Position numbers and translations under genes: made by a program. Below the pieces are notes generated by a model that saw only the letters and a list, made by a program, of their open reading frames with translations, was not told where the DNA came from and did not search any database. DNA of 64,000 nucleotides, taken from assembly GCA_029378245.1 (NCBI GenBank), contig JARKIF010000042.1, positions 402,615 through 466,614 of the forward strand. Reading direction: 5' to 3'. The DNA is from Roridomyces roridus. Taxonomy: Eukaryota > Basidiomycota > Agaricomycetes > Agaricales > Mycenaceae. Positions 20,364 to 30,999 of this stretch are shown in pieces (the first letter of the stretch is position 1; each line of letters opens with the position of its first letter).

Positions 20364-22605
20364 ATGCATCTTCTCCTCCTCACAGCCCTTTCTGTGGGCC
20401 TCGCGCGTGCGGCGTCAGTTCTCCTGATCTCTGCCTCAGAATGGAGTCTAACGTGCTCTTTGCAGCGATCCATGCACCCTCGCGACGGCGTCCACATGGG
20501 TGACGAGCAAGGTGGCACACGCATGCGAGCTCAACGTTCCCTTTGACCAAGCGCGTAGCATGGCGGTTATCAACTCGACAATCAAATCGCTGCAATACTA
20601 TTCCCTGGAGAATTGGTTCCTTCATTCCCCGAATCCTTTGATACCCCACGACGTCAATGTCCGCGCGCTCCTCGATACTGTTCAGAGAACCACCGCCACC
20701 ACCGGCTTTAAAACTGACTGGGACTTTAACCTCGCGGCAAGTATCTTTTTGCAACTTGTAATAGCAGTCGACTTACACACCGAACAGATTGCGGACGCGT
20801 ACAACAGAGAAGCAGATGGACACACCGTGTACACTGCAGAGTGTATCGAGGGCTTCAGTTTCAACCTCCCGTTTTCGATAGGCACATTGGCGACGTCTCC
20901 ATTCGACGCAACCGCGGTCCCCACCTTTCTCGTCAACTACGACTTCCCCGAACAAGGACGAGATGGTCTCGAAGCTTTCTTTGAGAGCATCGGCGTGAAC
21001 AACATCCGCCCTCTCGATGGCTCTCGCATTCTGGAGATCAACGGCGTCGACGCGAGCTCATTCCTGGTCGATCTGGCGACACGGTCGAGCATATCCGACG
21101 GCCTATTCGGGTCGTTCGAAACGGTGGAACCGAGATATATGCGGCTCATGAGCCGTTACTCTGCAGACACAGTCTCCGGGCTGTATACCCAGGAAGTCGG
21201 CAGATTCGCACAGCGCGTGGTGTGGCCTGGCGCAGATTCCGTTACTGTGACGCTCCAAACCCCCAAGGGGTCGAAGGAGACGTTGACGATCCCCTGGGCG
21301 GCGACGTTTGTTGGGAGTGGGAATACGACAGCGTCGTTCATTGCCGAGACATGTCTTGTTACGGACGACAATTCTGCTGCGAGGAAACGCAAACGCGACC
21401 TGCGCGCGTCGGGGACTCCGTTGAATCAGCGGAGGAAGGCTGTAATCCCTGCCGGCAGCCAAGCTGCCATCCGGAAGGCCGCTGCGAGCGCACCAATGGC
21501 ACCACCAGCGGCTCCGAGCGGAAATGCCGTTACACCGAACCGTGCGTCCTCTCAAATCGTTGAATTTGCTCATCGTTGATATCTTGACAGTCAAATCCTT
21601 CGGCCACTTTGTCACCCTCGACGTCTATCAACTCGCCGAGCATCCCAAAGTCGGTGTCGTCTATCTGGAGCAGTTCGAACCGCAAGACGACACTGCGGCA
21701 CAAGACTACTTTGACGGCATTTCTGACACCCTCTTCACCGGCCTCACTGCGCTCAAAGCTGCTGGTGTCGAGCACGTCCTCATAGACCAATCAGGCAACC
21801 GCGGGGGATTCATTTTTGCCGGGGCGATTGCGATGTGGTCGCTTTTCCCGCTGGATCTGTACCCCGGCTTCCCTGCTGTGTTTAGGGAGAGTGATTTGAT
21901 TAAGAGGGAGTCGGACATCGCTGCGGCGACGAACGATACGGATTCAGAGTATTTCTTCGGAAACTATCGGGATTTGAGTGCGTTTCCTCCACTTCCTTTC
22001 TTTCTATGAAACTCACTTGCTGCGCAGATTACGTCTTGCTGAAAAACAACTCCCAGATCTTCGACCCGCCCGTTCCCCAGACAGTCAACGGTGTCAAGGA
22101 CGCCTTTTCGAAACATTTCTTTGACGACTTTGGTCCGGGCTCGAGCAGCGTAACCAACTTCACCTCCCCGCCGTTCGAGGGCAAAGATTTGGTCTTTGTA
22201 GCAAACAGCATCTGCGCCTCGACGTGCTCCATCTTCAGCTCTTACATCTTCCAGAAACACGGCGTCCGGTCAGCCGTCTTTGGCGGTACACCCTCTGCTA
22301 CCGCTGCGATGTCGCAATTCGACGGCGGCGTCAAGGGCTCCGAAGTCACCGATCTAGATGAAATGCTCTTTGAGCTCCAGCTCGCGGGCTTGCAGGACGA
22401 CCCTGCGGCGCCGCAGCCCTTGCCCATCAACGCGGATATTACGATGAACTTTAGGAATGCGATTCCGTTCATTGATCAGCAGGATGGGATTTTGGAATAT
22501 GTGTTCGAGGAGGCAACGAAGAAGTTCCAGTTCACGAAGGACAACTTTAATCGGCCGCAGCTCGTTTGGGAGTTTGTCGCGGAAGAGTTTTTCGGGAAAA
22601 ATTAG
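20364..22605 (+). CDS. Secreted S41-family (C-terminal-processing-like) peptidase, 5 exons
   Basis: Exons: 20364-20413, 20466-20736, 20788-21541, 21591-21977, 22028-22605; the sum is 2,040 nt (679 aa). A signal peptide 'MHLLLLTALSVGLARA' leads into 'DPCTLA', typical of fungal secreted S41-like proteins. Other landmarks are 'NREADGHTVYT' (about residue 110), a PDZ-like region with 'ILEINGVDA', and 'GVVYLEQF'. The nucleophile region is 'ANSICASTCSIFSSY' (exon 5), where the Ser within C-x-S-T-C is the likely catalytic residue. Intron 2 (20737-20787) would be GC-AG; it is 51 nt, in frame and without a stop, so an unspliced form would carry 17 extra residues. The substrate is unknown. Confidence 0.82.
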
Positions 22606-22937
22606 GAGAAAATAGTTTTTGTATTCGTATCAAGTTGAACCAGGCTTCGACCCCCTATTGCGACTAATGGATGTTTGCAGCTATTATGGTCACATGATAC
22701 ATTCTTTCTTGCCGTCTACTTTCATCTACCTCAAAGCCGACGCCTTCATCCCGTTCTCTCGTGTCTCAACTCCCCGAATCCTTTCTTGTCCTCTTGAATG
22801 TTTATCTTTTAGCTCAGCAGGTGAGTTTCCAGAGACATTCTCGCGCACGAATGCGCTGTCGGGAATGAATCGTACCACATATCACTCCTTGCTGACCATC
22901 CTCCTCCTCCTCCTCCAAGGGTGCACCTTCCTCCGAA
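22606..22937. other. Short intergenic region between the S41 gene and a family B gene
   Basis: About 330 bp with no gene seen. It must hold the S41 3' end and the family B promoter, as both genes are on the plus strand. Confidence 0.4.
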
Positions 22938-23786
22938 ATGACTGCACCGGCCGTCTCCAGGCCCCAACTGCCCGCCGAGCTCGTCACGGAAATCATCGCC
23001 ATCTTTTGGGGCATGCCTCTCTCTCCTCAAGAACGCCTCAGATTCATGAAGTCCTCCATCCTCGTTAACTCCACGTGGGCGGCAATATACGACCGCATCT
23101 CTTCGCGAGATGTCCATATGCCATCGTTTGCGTATTTCTATTACCTGTGCCGGCAGCTGTGGTCTCGGAGACCTAGGCCAAAACCCCAGCCCCCGGCTCC
23201 TTCGATCTTCCAAAGGCTTATGAGCCTGGTTTGGGCGAAAGCCCCTCGGAAAGACGAGCATCCCACACACCCCGACCTCGCCTGGCAATCCATCACCATG
23301 CAAGTCGTCGAAACTTGCGACTACAGCGGCCTCGAGTCGAGGCTTTCCGCCTGGACAGGCAGGGTCATCGGCATGCTAAACGACCTCAGCGAGAACAGCA
23401 CTGTCGCCCCGAATCTGCATCATATGCGCATCGAGTGCGTCTTTGCAGACCAGGATTCTTCGGCGCTGCCGTTGTGGATACTCGACTCACTGCCCGAGCA
23501 AGTTACGGAGGTGGAGATACTGTTTTCGGTCAGCTCGGAGCCCGCAGATGCGAGTTTGAGTTTGATGAGCGAGCTGGGTGCATCGTGGGTAGAAGAGAAG
23601 ATTGATTCCTGGAGGGCGCCATCCGTGCGGAAGTTGACTTTTCTGGGAGCGGAGGAGGCGATTGTGAGGGGCGCGTTGCAGATGTGTCCGAATCTGGAAG
23701 TTCTGAAGGTGGACACACCATTGGATTGTCGGTGGCTGGAACTTTTGGATTGGAGTGGCTACCGTGTCCAGATTGAGTATTGCTAG
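22938..23786 (+). CDS. F-box-like protein, family B
   Basis: An intact single-exon frame of 282 residues from the ATG at 22938. It begins 'MTAPAVSRPQLPAELVTEII', an F-box-like start with the conserved Leu-Pro-x-Glu-Leu-hydrophobic pattern, then 'SILVNSTWAAIYDRISSRDV', 'PSIFQRLMSLVW' and a C-terminal region 'WRAPSVRKLTFLGA' and 'CPNLEVLKVDT'. It is clearly related to, but more diverged than, the pair at 16.4-17.3 kb and 31.3-32.1 kb. Family B is about half the length of family A and lacks the CxxCG motif and coiled coil. Function is unknown; a protein-interaction adaptor role is inferred from the F-box-like start. Confidence 0.75.
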   Translation: MTAPAVSRPQLPAELVTEIIAIFWGMPLSPQERLRFMKSSILVNSTWAAIYDRISSRDVHMPSFAYFYYLCRQLWSRRPRPKPQPPAPSIFQRLMSLVWAKAPRKDEHPTHPDLAWQSITMQVVETCDYSGLESRLSAWTGRVIGMLNDLSENSTVAPNLHHMRIECVFADQDSSALPLWILDSLPEQVTEVEILFSVSSEPADASLSLMSELGASWVEEKIDSWRAPSVRKLTFLGAEEAIVRGALQMCPNLEVLKVDTPLDCRWLELLDWSGYRVQIEYC

Positions 23787-25210
23787 TAGTCGTACTGTTG
23801 ACTTTCTCTTCTTCAAGTTGTTCATTGAATCAATGCATGCACTAGTACCACATCCCTCGTATTCAAGGAACACACGAGAGCCAATGGCTCGAATGCCATT
23901 CACCACAATATACAGTGTTCAAAATGTCCGATGCATGTATATACCGCCCAGTGAAGAATCAAGATGTATGAACTACCCCGACAGCCCAATTAAAGTCCTT
24001 AGCAAGAGGTGAAAAGCTGAGGATTATTAAGCGACGAGTAAGTTTTGCCCCCAACCACTGCGACGAGGTCAAATGTCACGATGTTCGTGTCCACGCTGGT
24101 GAGAAACCCATCGTTGATGACAAAACTCGCCGAGTAGGTGTCGTAGAACGGGGAAGTCGAGTTGCCCGCGTGCACAAACGATGCTCGGATCGTATTTTGC
24201 TTGAAGGCCAGCGTGCCTTGTTGCGGCGTCGTGAAGCTGTAGTCCACATATACATCGGAGACGGTGCCCATGTCGTTCCGAATCTGAAGGGATGAGTATT
24301 GATAATAAGAATTTTGTTCAAGGAGGTACTCACCACAGCGTTGATAGTCGAGTTCTTGTCGACCGCACCGTGGCAGCTTCCCTTAGTCTGGAAGAGAATG
24401 ACATCTTGGAATGGGAACCCAGCGCCGCCGTTGTTAGCCGTGGTGAGCGCACTCTGCTGGTCATACGCCCACTCCACGACGAAGGAGGAAATACCCAAAG
24501 AAGGATCGATGTCCACGTCAACGAACTGGAAGAATTGCAAACTGCCGAACAGACTCGTAGCTGCCATGAACTCGGCGGAGACGGCAGGCGTTGTATAACT
24601 TGTAGAAGATCCACCGTGTCGGTCCAACCAGACGAGTCTGTTTCGAAACGATTGGCTATTGAATTCATTTCGACACCCACGTACCGTACGGGCATATCGA
24701 GCGGATTCGCCGCAGCTGCTTCGTCAGATGTGCCGAATATCTAGAACCGGTCAGAATACTTCTTGAACGCGAGAGAAGTGCATACCCTGATGAATCCAGA
24801 GAACTGCAGGCCTCCCGTGGCATTGAAGAATAAGTTCATGTCGTAGGGCTTGACTGGCAACGGTTCGATGACATCTCCCAGCTTGACGCTCGAGGGCACC
24901 GTGTTGAGCATCCGCTCGAGGAGCTCGCCGCATCGTGAAATATAAAACTCGGAATCCTGCGCAAATTCCCGCATCGTCTGGTTCCCGTCTGAGCCGAAGA
25001 TGGCTGCATCTGAATTGGAGTTTATGACCAGCGGGTCAACGCTGGATCCGTTGATGTATTGAACCGCGCTGCAACTCGTTCAGTACATCGAATGAAATGG
25101 AAGAAACTCGACTCACATGTGGTTGTCGTACACACCAGAAGTATCGTCAAAGTGAACTACTCCCTCTTGATTTTCCGGAGTGATGGCGTTGGTGACAATG
25201 GACGGGAAAT

Positions 25211-25383
25211 TGTTGGTGGATGCTCGTGGAGCTGATGCGACGCCTCGACCATCTGGTAGAGGCCGCCGGAACTTGATGGAACATTCTAGAATATTGTATG
25301 TGTAGTATATAAGAGGCTCGAGTGAGCCCGACTAATTAATCAATTACTTTCTTCCTCCCTTCCATCCCGCTATCTGCTCAACA
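25211..25383 (+). repeat. copia 5' LTR
   Basis: 173 bp beginning TGTTGGTGGA and ending CTCAACA (TGTTG...CAACA). It includes a TATA box 'tatataa' at 25306-25312. Identical by eye to the right copy. Confidence 0.93.
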
Positions 25384-25395
25384 GGTTATGGGCCC
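25384..25395 (+). promoter_or_regulatory. copia primer binding site
   Basis: GGTTATGGGCCC lies directly after the 5' LTR. It is complementary to the anticodon stem-loop of initiator tRNA-Met with one mismatch, the arrangement known for Drosophila copia, which primes from a half tRNA. The match is from memory of the tRNA. Confidence 0.6.
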
Positions 25396-25452
25396 CGCGC
25401 CCCGCTACTAAACCCCGTACTCGATTTCGTTGCACCCCCGCGTTTGTGATTA

Positions 25453-25680
25453 GCGTCGTATCCCCTTTCGCTTGAGCTTCGCTCGCTTAGGGCTTGATCC
25501 GCTCCTCCGTGTTTTCCCAGCGTCGTATCCCCGTGACGGCCTTGATCCGCTACCACCACCACCAGTTTTGGAGTTTTTGCGTCTTCACCAGCGTTGTATC
25601 CCCGTGTGTTCGGGCTTGATCCGCTCATCGTTTTTGGTCGTTCCGCGTCGTATCCCCTCGTTAGGGCTTGATCCGCACCC
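25453..25680 (+). repeat. Four imperfect repeats in the copia leader
   Basis: Units begin at 25453, 25520, 25591 and 25645. Each contains 'GCGT[C/T]GTATCCCC' followed 15-40 nt later by 'CTTGATCCGC'. Spacing is 54-71 bp. They lie in the untranslated leader between primer site and gag. Confidence 0.75.
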
Positions 25681-25733
25681 CGTTGTTTCCCGCCGTTACT
25701 TACCCAGTTCGCGTTGAGTTTTCTCCGTGCCCC

Positions 25734-27584
25734 ATGCCCAACAACCTCACCTCCGCCTATCGTATTGACCCTTTACAGGGTGCCGACAACTACGGCGTAT
25801 GGAAAGTCAAGATGCTTGACATCCTGACGGACCTCTCACTCGGCGATTACGTCGACACTTCGGCCGCCGTTCCTAGCGACCCCGCCCAGGCTGCCAACTG
25901 GAAGAAGAGCGACCGTAAGGCGCTTTCTGCCCTCCGTTTGCGCGTTGCTGACGATGTACTCGTTTACATCTCGGCCGCCACATCCGCCAAGGAGGCTTGG
26001 CAGACACTCCGCACGATGTACGAAGCCAAAGGTCCTATCGGCATCGTTTTGGCTAGGCGCAAGTTCTTCCGTGCCCACTGTCCCGAGGACGGCGACATCA
26101 AAGAGCACATTCGGTTGATGCGCTCGTACCAGGCCGAACTCACATCCCTCGAGCAGGTTATCACCGAGACTGATTTCTCAGTCACGCTGCTCACGTCCCT
26201 TCCAGACTCCTGGAACCCATTCATTTCCTCTGTCCCCGAGGATATTCTTGCCGACTCGTCGAAGGTCATTGCTCGGATTCTATCCGAAGTTGCGCGTATC
26301 AATGAACGCGCCACGCAGTCCACGGCATTACCAGCAGCTCATCAATACCCGCCTGCCTGTTTTCGCTGCGGCGTTCCCGGCCACATCGCTGCTTATTGCA
26401 GAGCACCACACCCTCGCCGTGATGCCGATCAGTCCGACTCTGATGGCCGATCGAGCCGTCCGCCTCGCCGCCACAAATCCTCTCGTTCTCACGTTGCCGA
26501 CTATTCGGACTCTGAGTCTGGTTCAGAGTCCGACTTTGCATTTCCAGCCCAACCAAAGGAGAAACTTTCTCCCGATGATTGGTTGCTCGATAGTGCATGT
26601 AGCCGTTCAATTGCTCGCAATAAACAACATTTTACCCAGTATAAGCCATGTGAGCATTTAATTGAAGGTTTCGGCAATTGTGTTGGCATCGGGAAGGGGA
26701 CTATCAGCCTCTCGACAATCTTGGGTGACATCACTCGTCCTTGCACCGTTCGACATGTTGTACATTGTCCTGACGCACCGTTCAATCTCATTTCACTCGG
26801 ACGAATGACAGACGCAGGCTATCAACTTGAATTCCACGGCGCTACAATTGAGATTTTCTCGCGCCATGGTCATCTCATTGCCATTGGCGACAAGGTCTCC
26901 CACATGTATCGACTTCGCGTGGCTCCCTCCTCATCACTCTCAGCTTCCCAGAACCCACGCGCAGTCAAGAAAATACAACCTTCCACCGTGGACGACGACG
27001 ATGGATACTACTATGTACCCAGGCCTGTTCCGTCCCCTCCTGCGTCTGAGGGGGAGAATAGCAAGAGGAAAAGGCAGCCGCAGGGGGAGACTTCGCAGAA
27101 ACCTCCAGATCAGTCCAAAAATTCATATCGCGATCCCGCGCCGCTGATGAATTCGGACTCCGACGAGGGATCTTCCCCACATCCGCACTCCAATCCCTCT
27201 TCTCCGCTTACGCCTCCGCCGCCTTCTTCTCGTGCACCGTCACCTCCCGCCAAGGCTCCGCATGATATTAGCAGTGATATAAATACTGCCAACATCATCA
27301 CTGGCAAACGAACTCGCGCCCACGTTTCAACCACAGACTTTGCTTGTACGGGCATGGTTATTACTCTCACGCGAGATGCGGTGAACCCACTGCGCAGACA
27401 ACGAAACCCTCGCCCTCCAACTCAATTGAACCCCAAGTTTAATTCCCGTGATGAGTTGATTTGTCGACGGTCGTGTCGTCGAGGGGGAGTGTTGGTGGAT
27501 GCTCGTGGAGCTGATGCGACGCCTCGACCATCTGGTAGAGGCCGCCGGAACTTGATGGAACATTCTAGAATATTGTATGTGTAG
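25734..27584 (+). CDS. copia Gag-protease polyprotein (non-autonomous)
   Basis: From the ATG at 25734 ('MPNNLTSAYRI') this is 616 residues; the frame is open further upstream. The N-terminal 220 residues are the copia Gag domain ('ADNYGVWKVKML', 'AKEAWQTLRTMYE', 'LLTSLPDSWNPF'). A CCHC zinc knuckle 'CFRCGVPGHIAAYC' follows at about residue 205. The aspartic protease region has 'DDWLLDSACSRSI', where the family active site is D-S-G; here Gly is replaced by Cys, so activity is doubtful. After a Pro/Ser-rich stretch comes 'ANIITGKRTR', normally found between integrase and RT, showing that integrase was deleted in frame; RT and RNase H are missing too. The frame ends inside the 3' LTR. Confidence 0.82.
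   Translation: MPNNLTSAYRIDPLQGADNYGVWKVKMLDILTDLSLGDYVDTSAAVPSDPAQAANWKKSDRKALSALRLRVADDVLVYISAATSAKEAWQTLRTMYEAKGPIGIVLARRKFFRAHCPEDGDIKEHIRLMRSYQAELTSLEQVITETDFSVTLLTSLPDSWNPFISSVPEDILADSSKVIARILSEVARINERATQSTALPAAHQYPPACFRCGVPGHIAAYCRAPHPRRDADQSDSDGRSSRPPRRHKSSRSHVADYSDSESGSESDFAFPAQPKEKLSPDDWLLDSACSRSIARNKQHFTQYKPCEHLIEGFGNCVGIGKGTISLSTILGDITRPCTVRHVVHCPDAPFNLISLGRMTDAGYQLEFHGATIEIFSRHGHLIAIGDKVSHMYRLRVAPSSSLSASQNPRAVKKIQPSTVDDDDGYYYVPRPVPSPPASEGENSKRKRQPQGETSQKPPDQSKNSYRDPAPLMNSDSDEGSSPHPHSNPSSPLTPPPPSSRAPSPPAKAPHDISSDINTANIITGKRTRAHVSTTDFACTGMVITLTRDAVNPLRRQRNPRPPTQLNPKFNSRDELICRRSCRRGGVLVDARGADATPRPSGRGRRNLMEHSRILYV
27478..27489 (+). promoter_or_regulatory. copia polypurine tract
   Basis: The purine-rich 'cgagggggag' lies directly before the 3' LTR, the usual plus-strand priming site. 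Confidence 0.75.
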
Positions 27585-27662
27585 TATATAAGAGGCTCGA
27601 GTGAGCCCGACTAATTAATCAATTACTTTCTTCCTCCCTTCCATCCCGCTATCTGCTCAACA
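27490..27662 (+). repeat. copia 3' LTR
   Basis: 173 bp, same sequence as 25211-25383. The gag-protease frame runs on into this LTR and stops at 27584. Confidence 0.93.
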
Positions 27663-28456
27663 GAAATCGACTTGATGAACTCCACCCAAGGTATGACCAC
27701 AGGCAACGAGACCTGGGCAGAGTGAGTGAACGAACGAGTCATATTTTCTGAGGCAGACCTATCATTTCCGTGGCGTTGAATCCTTGCCTTGCAAACTCGC
27801 TTATATGAGTTTCCAGGCTTTCTGTGGGCTGGGGAACGCCCGACGGTCCCGCCTCTGTGGCATCTATGCGTCCAGGACGGAAGGGGATGCTCGGTCCACC
27901 GCAGTTCTTGATGGCCAGAATAACGCTTGAAGATAATTAGCTTGGGCACTTGAAGAGACCGCTCAAGCGTACCCCACAGCAAGTATATCGGAAACTAGGT
28001 CCGTCAGCGTACAAAGTAGGTTTCAGAAGAAATCACCACTCACACGACATATGGTTGGTCTGTGTGACGTTGAAAAACGACATGGTCGTATTGAACGCAG
28101 TGCCCATATTCTCCGGTCTATTCGTCTCGAATCCGATGGAAGCGTCGAGCCCACCGAGTCCAGTCGCAGAATCATATGTCGCCATGTCGTGGTAAGCACT
28201 AAGTTCAGACTCGTCAGAAGAGCACTAGGATGTGACGAGAAACCCACGTTCTCAGCCATTCGGCGCTCGTCTGGCGCCCAGATCCTGCGGGCCCGAGCGT
28301 GCAGGGGGTGACGTCGTCCACTATGCCGAGGGCTCCGAAACCACTCGAGATCGTGTACGCGTCTTCGAGTCCGTCAATTGGGGGGTTGGGCCAGATGTAA
28401 GCGAGTGCAGCTGGTTGGAAGAGATACAGAGCAAGAAGGAGCGAAATCGACTTCAT

Positions 28457-28929
28457 TTTGGGCTCGTAGTGGTGAATGCGCGTCCCTGGTATTTAACGAA
28501 TTTGGCAGCCGCAAACCGGTCAGTAGAAGCCGTCGTTTTTTGTCTGTGCGACACCGTGAGTGTGCCGCCAGCAGGTACGAAAATAGCAGACCGGCCGTTT
28601 GAAGATACAAATCGAAGAAGCACGGATAGGACAGGGTAGACCACACGGCACGGTCCAAACCGCGACCGAGGAGGGACCGTCGGGCAGTTTCCACCGAGTT
28701 TCCGTGAAATTGACAAGTCATCCCCGCCGTGAATTTGCATCGTCTTTCCACAGAGTCTCGGCTGCTTTTGCGGCGCTGGCGTCTCCTATGACAGCAAGAT
28801 GGTGGTGAGTTCAAAGATCGGCTGATGGCTTTGCTCGTGTTTGGCTACCTCTTGATCTTGACCACCACGAAGCGCGGTCAGGGATTTCCTTGCTCTCGCG
28901 CCGAAATGCGTTCAACTGATCCTTGTTAG
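28457..28929. other. Intergenic region between the divergent peroxidase and family A genes
   Basis: About 470 bp with no gene supported. Just before the ATG at 28930, 'ccttgttag' looks like a splice acceptor and suggests a 5'-UTR intron in the family A gene. Confidence 0.4.
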
Positions 28930-30548
28930 ATGGACGCCTCAATATGCTCCCAGTGTGGCACTTGGTCGTCAACTTCCGCTATAAACACCACCATTCAATC
29001 TCTACAAAACGCGGCAGCGCCGGGAACTCGGCTGCACGCTCTTATTCACTCCAACGACCCTCCGGAGCCTGCAGAAATTCCCCTCATCCAGTCCTTCGCG
29101 CCGGAGATTGACGCGTCCTTGGCCTCACTTGACGCGGAAATTTGGCGATTGCAAGAGCGGTTACGCAGCCTGAAAAAGGATCGCAGCGAGCTGCTCGACC
29201 ATCAGCGTGTGCACAAATCCATCCTCTCCCCGCTCAGACGGATGCCACCCGAGATACTAGCCGAAATCTTCGTGTTTTCGCTCCCTACCGTCACGGAGTT
29301 GTTCCAGCGACAAAAATTCCAAATCGAGGATAGCCCTTGGGTTTGGACCCATATTTGCAGTCGATGGAGAACAGTTGCTATCTCCACACCTACATTGTGG
29401 TCCCTCATCCTAACGAATTTTATCAACTACGACTATCCTTTGGAGGCAGCTGCAGCCCATATCCAGCGCTCCCGGATGCTCAAGATACATTTCTATGCAT
29501 CGGATGAGCGCGATGATACTTCTCCGCAAACCCAGATGTTCAGTTACCTCATCGAGCATTCCTTGCGATGGGAGGAACTCTGCATATCAGTAACACAAGA
29601 GTTGGTGTGCTTCCTTCCATCCCTTCGCCACCAAGTCCCCTCCTAGCGAAGATTATGGGTTCAGGGGGATCGTGAACTTGACGACGAAGAAGATCTGGCC
29701 GAAGCAGCCCGCTTGGTCGATTTCCTCCAGGTGGCAGACTCCCTGGTCGACATCGGCGTCAGTCGATGCTTTTTCCCCGGATCATTCCTCCCTCATACAG
29801 ACCAGCTCACTCATTATTACGCCGATGCACCTGGGACGTTCATTCGGAAATTTTGCGCATGAGCTCGTCTCTCGTCACAGCTCATATCAACATGTTTCCC
29901 GACGAACCGGAGTGGAGTGCACTTACGTGCGGAGTCATCCCACTATCGCACCTTCGATGTCTTTATGTTTCGCACGTGGAGGCTCTAGCGTATTTCAAAA
30001 CCCCTCTTCTCGACCAAATCACTCTCGATTTGCTGTCCGACGAATGCGACTTCCTTCCCGTTTTGGAACATTTCCTGGCCGATTCTTCCAGCACTCTCCG
30101 AAAACTGGGTCTGAGACGCAGGCCGAATGCTTTTCTGGCGAGCAAGATTCTACGGGCATGCCCCGAGCTCACTGAGCTAGCCATCATAATCAACCACCTC
30201 AGCGACCGTCTCGCCGACGGAATCTCGAGTGCATTGATTCAACTCTTGATTGCCACCCAAGGCTTGGTGCGGGTACCGCGATTGGCCCGCCTCCACATCG
30301 CGTTCGAAGGCACAATATCGCTTGATCACGAGCTGTATGCCCAAATGCTGGAATCACGGTGGAACATGCAGCCCCGCGTCCTTCAGGCGGCGACAGTATG
30401 CTTCGAGCGCGAACTTTCGGACCCAGATAGCAGCACGCAAATGCGACTCGAAACACTTCGGAATGGCGGTTTGGATCTTACCTTTTTACATGCCGCGGAT
30501 GTGCAGGAATATATGGCCCATTGGTTGTGTCGACCACAGTGGATATGA
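28930..30548 (+). pseudogene. F-box/LRR-like protein, family A, one stop and one frameshift
   Basis: Begins 'MDASICSQCGT' (CxxCG), with coiled coil and F-box core 'LSPLRRMPPEILAEIFVF'. The frame meets TAG at 29644-29646 in 'LPS-stop-RRLW', where paralogs have Leu. It then continues in the same frame to about 29836, where one base is missing compared with the close paralog at 40720-42328 ('DAPWDVH' read there, CCTTGG reduced to CCTGG). The rest ('VHSEILRMSSS' to the tail 'HWLCRPQWI') is in the next frame up to 30548. The N-terminal 238 residues could still be made. This copy and the 40.7-42.3 kb copy are an inverted pair. Confidence 0.85.
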
Positions 30549-30689
30549 TACCGTGAGTACCCTTCGCAGAAATCCTTTTTCGCCCGCGCTCATTTCAGTT
30601 CAGGTCGTCCAAATATTAGACTAGCTCCCGATTTTTTACACAAACTACCCATCGTCCTCAACCTCGAAGCTTGAAAAGTCTCAAGACAT

Positions 30690-30795
30690 GGTATGCGTTG
30701 GAGGCGTGTCCGGACGCAGACATCCCTGAGTCAGGCATTATTCGTCTGCCGGTGGCTCAAGTCTTTGAATCAGAGTGTCCAGGTTGTATTTTGAA
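30690..30795 (+). pseudogene. Relic of a family B C terminus
   Basis: 'GCGTTGGAGGCGTGTCCG' and 'TTTGAATCAGAGTGTCCAGG' lie here with the same order and similar spacing as in the last 100 bp of the intact family B gene (about 32020-32125), with many changes between. No start or F-box part precedes it. It suggests a third tandem or older family B copy was lost just upstream of the 31.3-kb gene. Confidence 0.5.
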
Positions 30796-30999
30796 CATCC
30801 CAATATTTCCGTGGCGATCGAAAGGCTTCTCTTGTACTTTCGGCCAATGTCTTATACAATACATAAACTCTCAGATGGCTTCCCAACTGTTGGATCTCCT
30901 TTGCGGGAAAGATATCCCAAAATCCGGACTGCGTCTATTGACCAGGTTGGAAATATGCGCAATGCGGGGAAGCAATTCGAGTTGAACCAAGCTTTCAAC

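Larger units (their letters stand above)
25211..27662 (+). mobile_element. Ty1/copia LTR retrotransposon, internally deleted, very young
   Basis: A 2,452-bp element with 173-bp LTRs that are identical by eye and a 5-bp target duplication GAAAT (25206-25210 and 27663-27667). It has a primer binding site after the left LTR, a polypurine tract before the right LTR, and one long gag-protease frame. No integrase, reverse transcriptase or RNase H can be found, so it depends on other copies. Identical LTRs mean very recent insertion. It lies in the sense opposite to the peroxidase gene it breaks. Confidence 0.92.
23999..28456 (-). pseudogene. Secreted heme peroxidase (plant-type superfamily), split by a copia element
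   Basis: Minus-strand exons: 28248-28456, 28044-28198, 27973-27994, 27759-27925, exon 5 as 27663-27712 plus 25117-25205, 24786-25068, 24685-24740, 24334-24637, 23999-24283. Counting the 5-bp target site once, they sum to 1,620 nt (539 aa) with every phase consistent. The signal peptide is 'MKSISLLLALYLFQPAALA'. The distal heme site is 'RTAYHDMATYD' (Arg, His) and the proximal His lies in 'LVACGHTLGGVH'; 'NCGGPSIPFRPGRIDA' lies between. The copia element (25211-27662) sits in exon 5 a few residues after the proximal His, so no functional product is expected. The family is fungal secreted heme peroxidase; the substrate is unknown. Confidence 0.88.
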
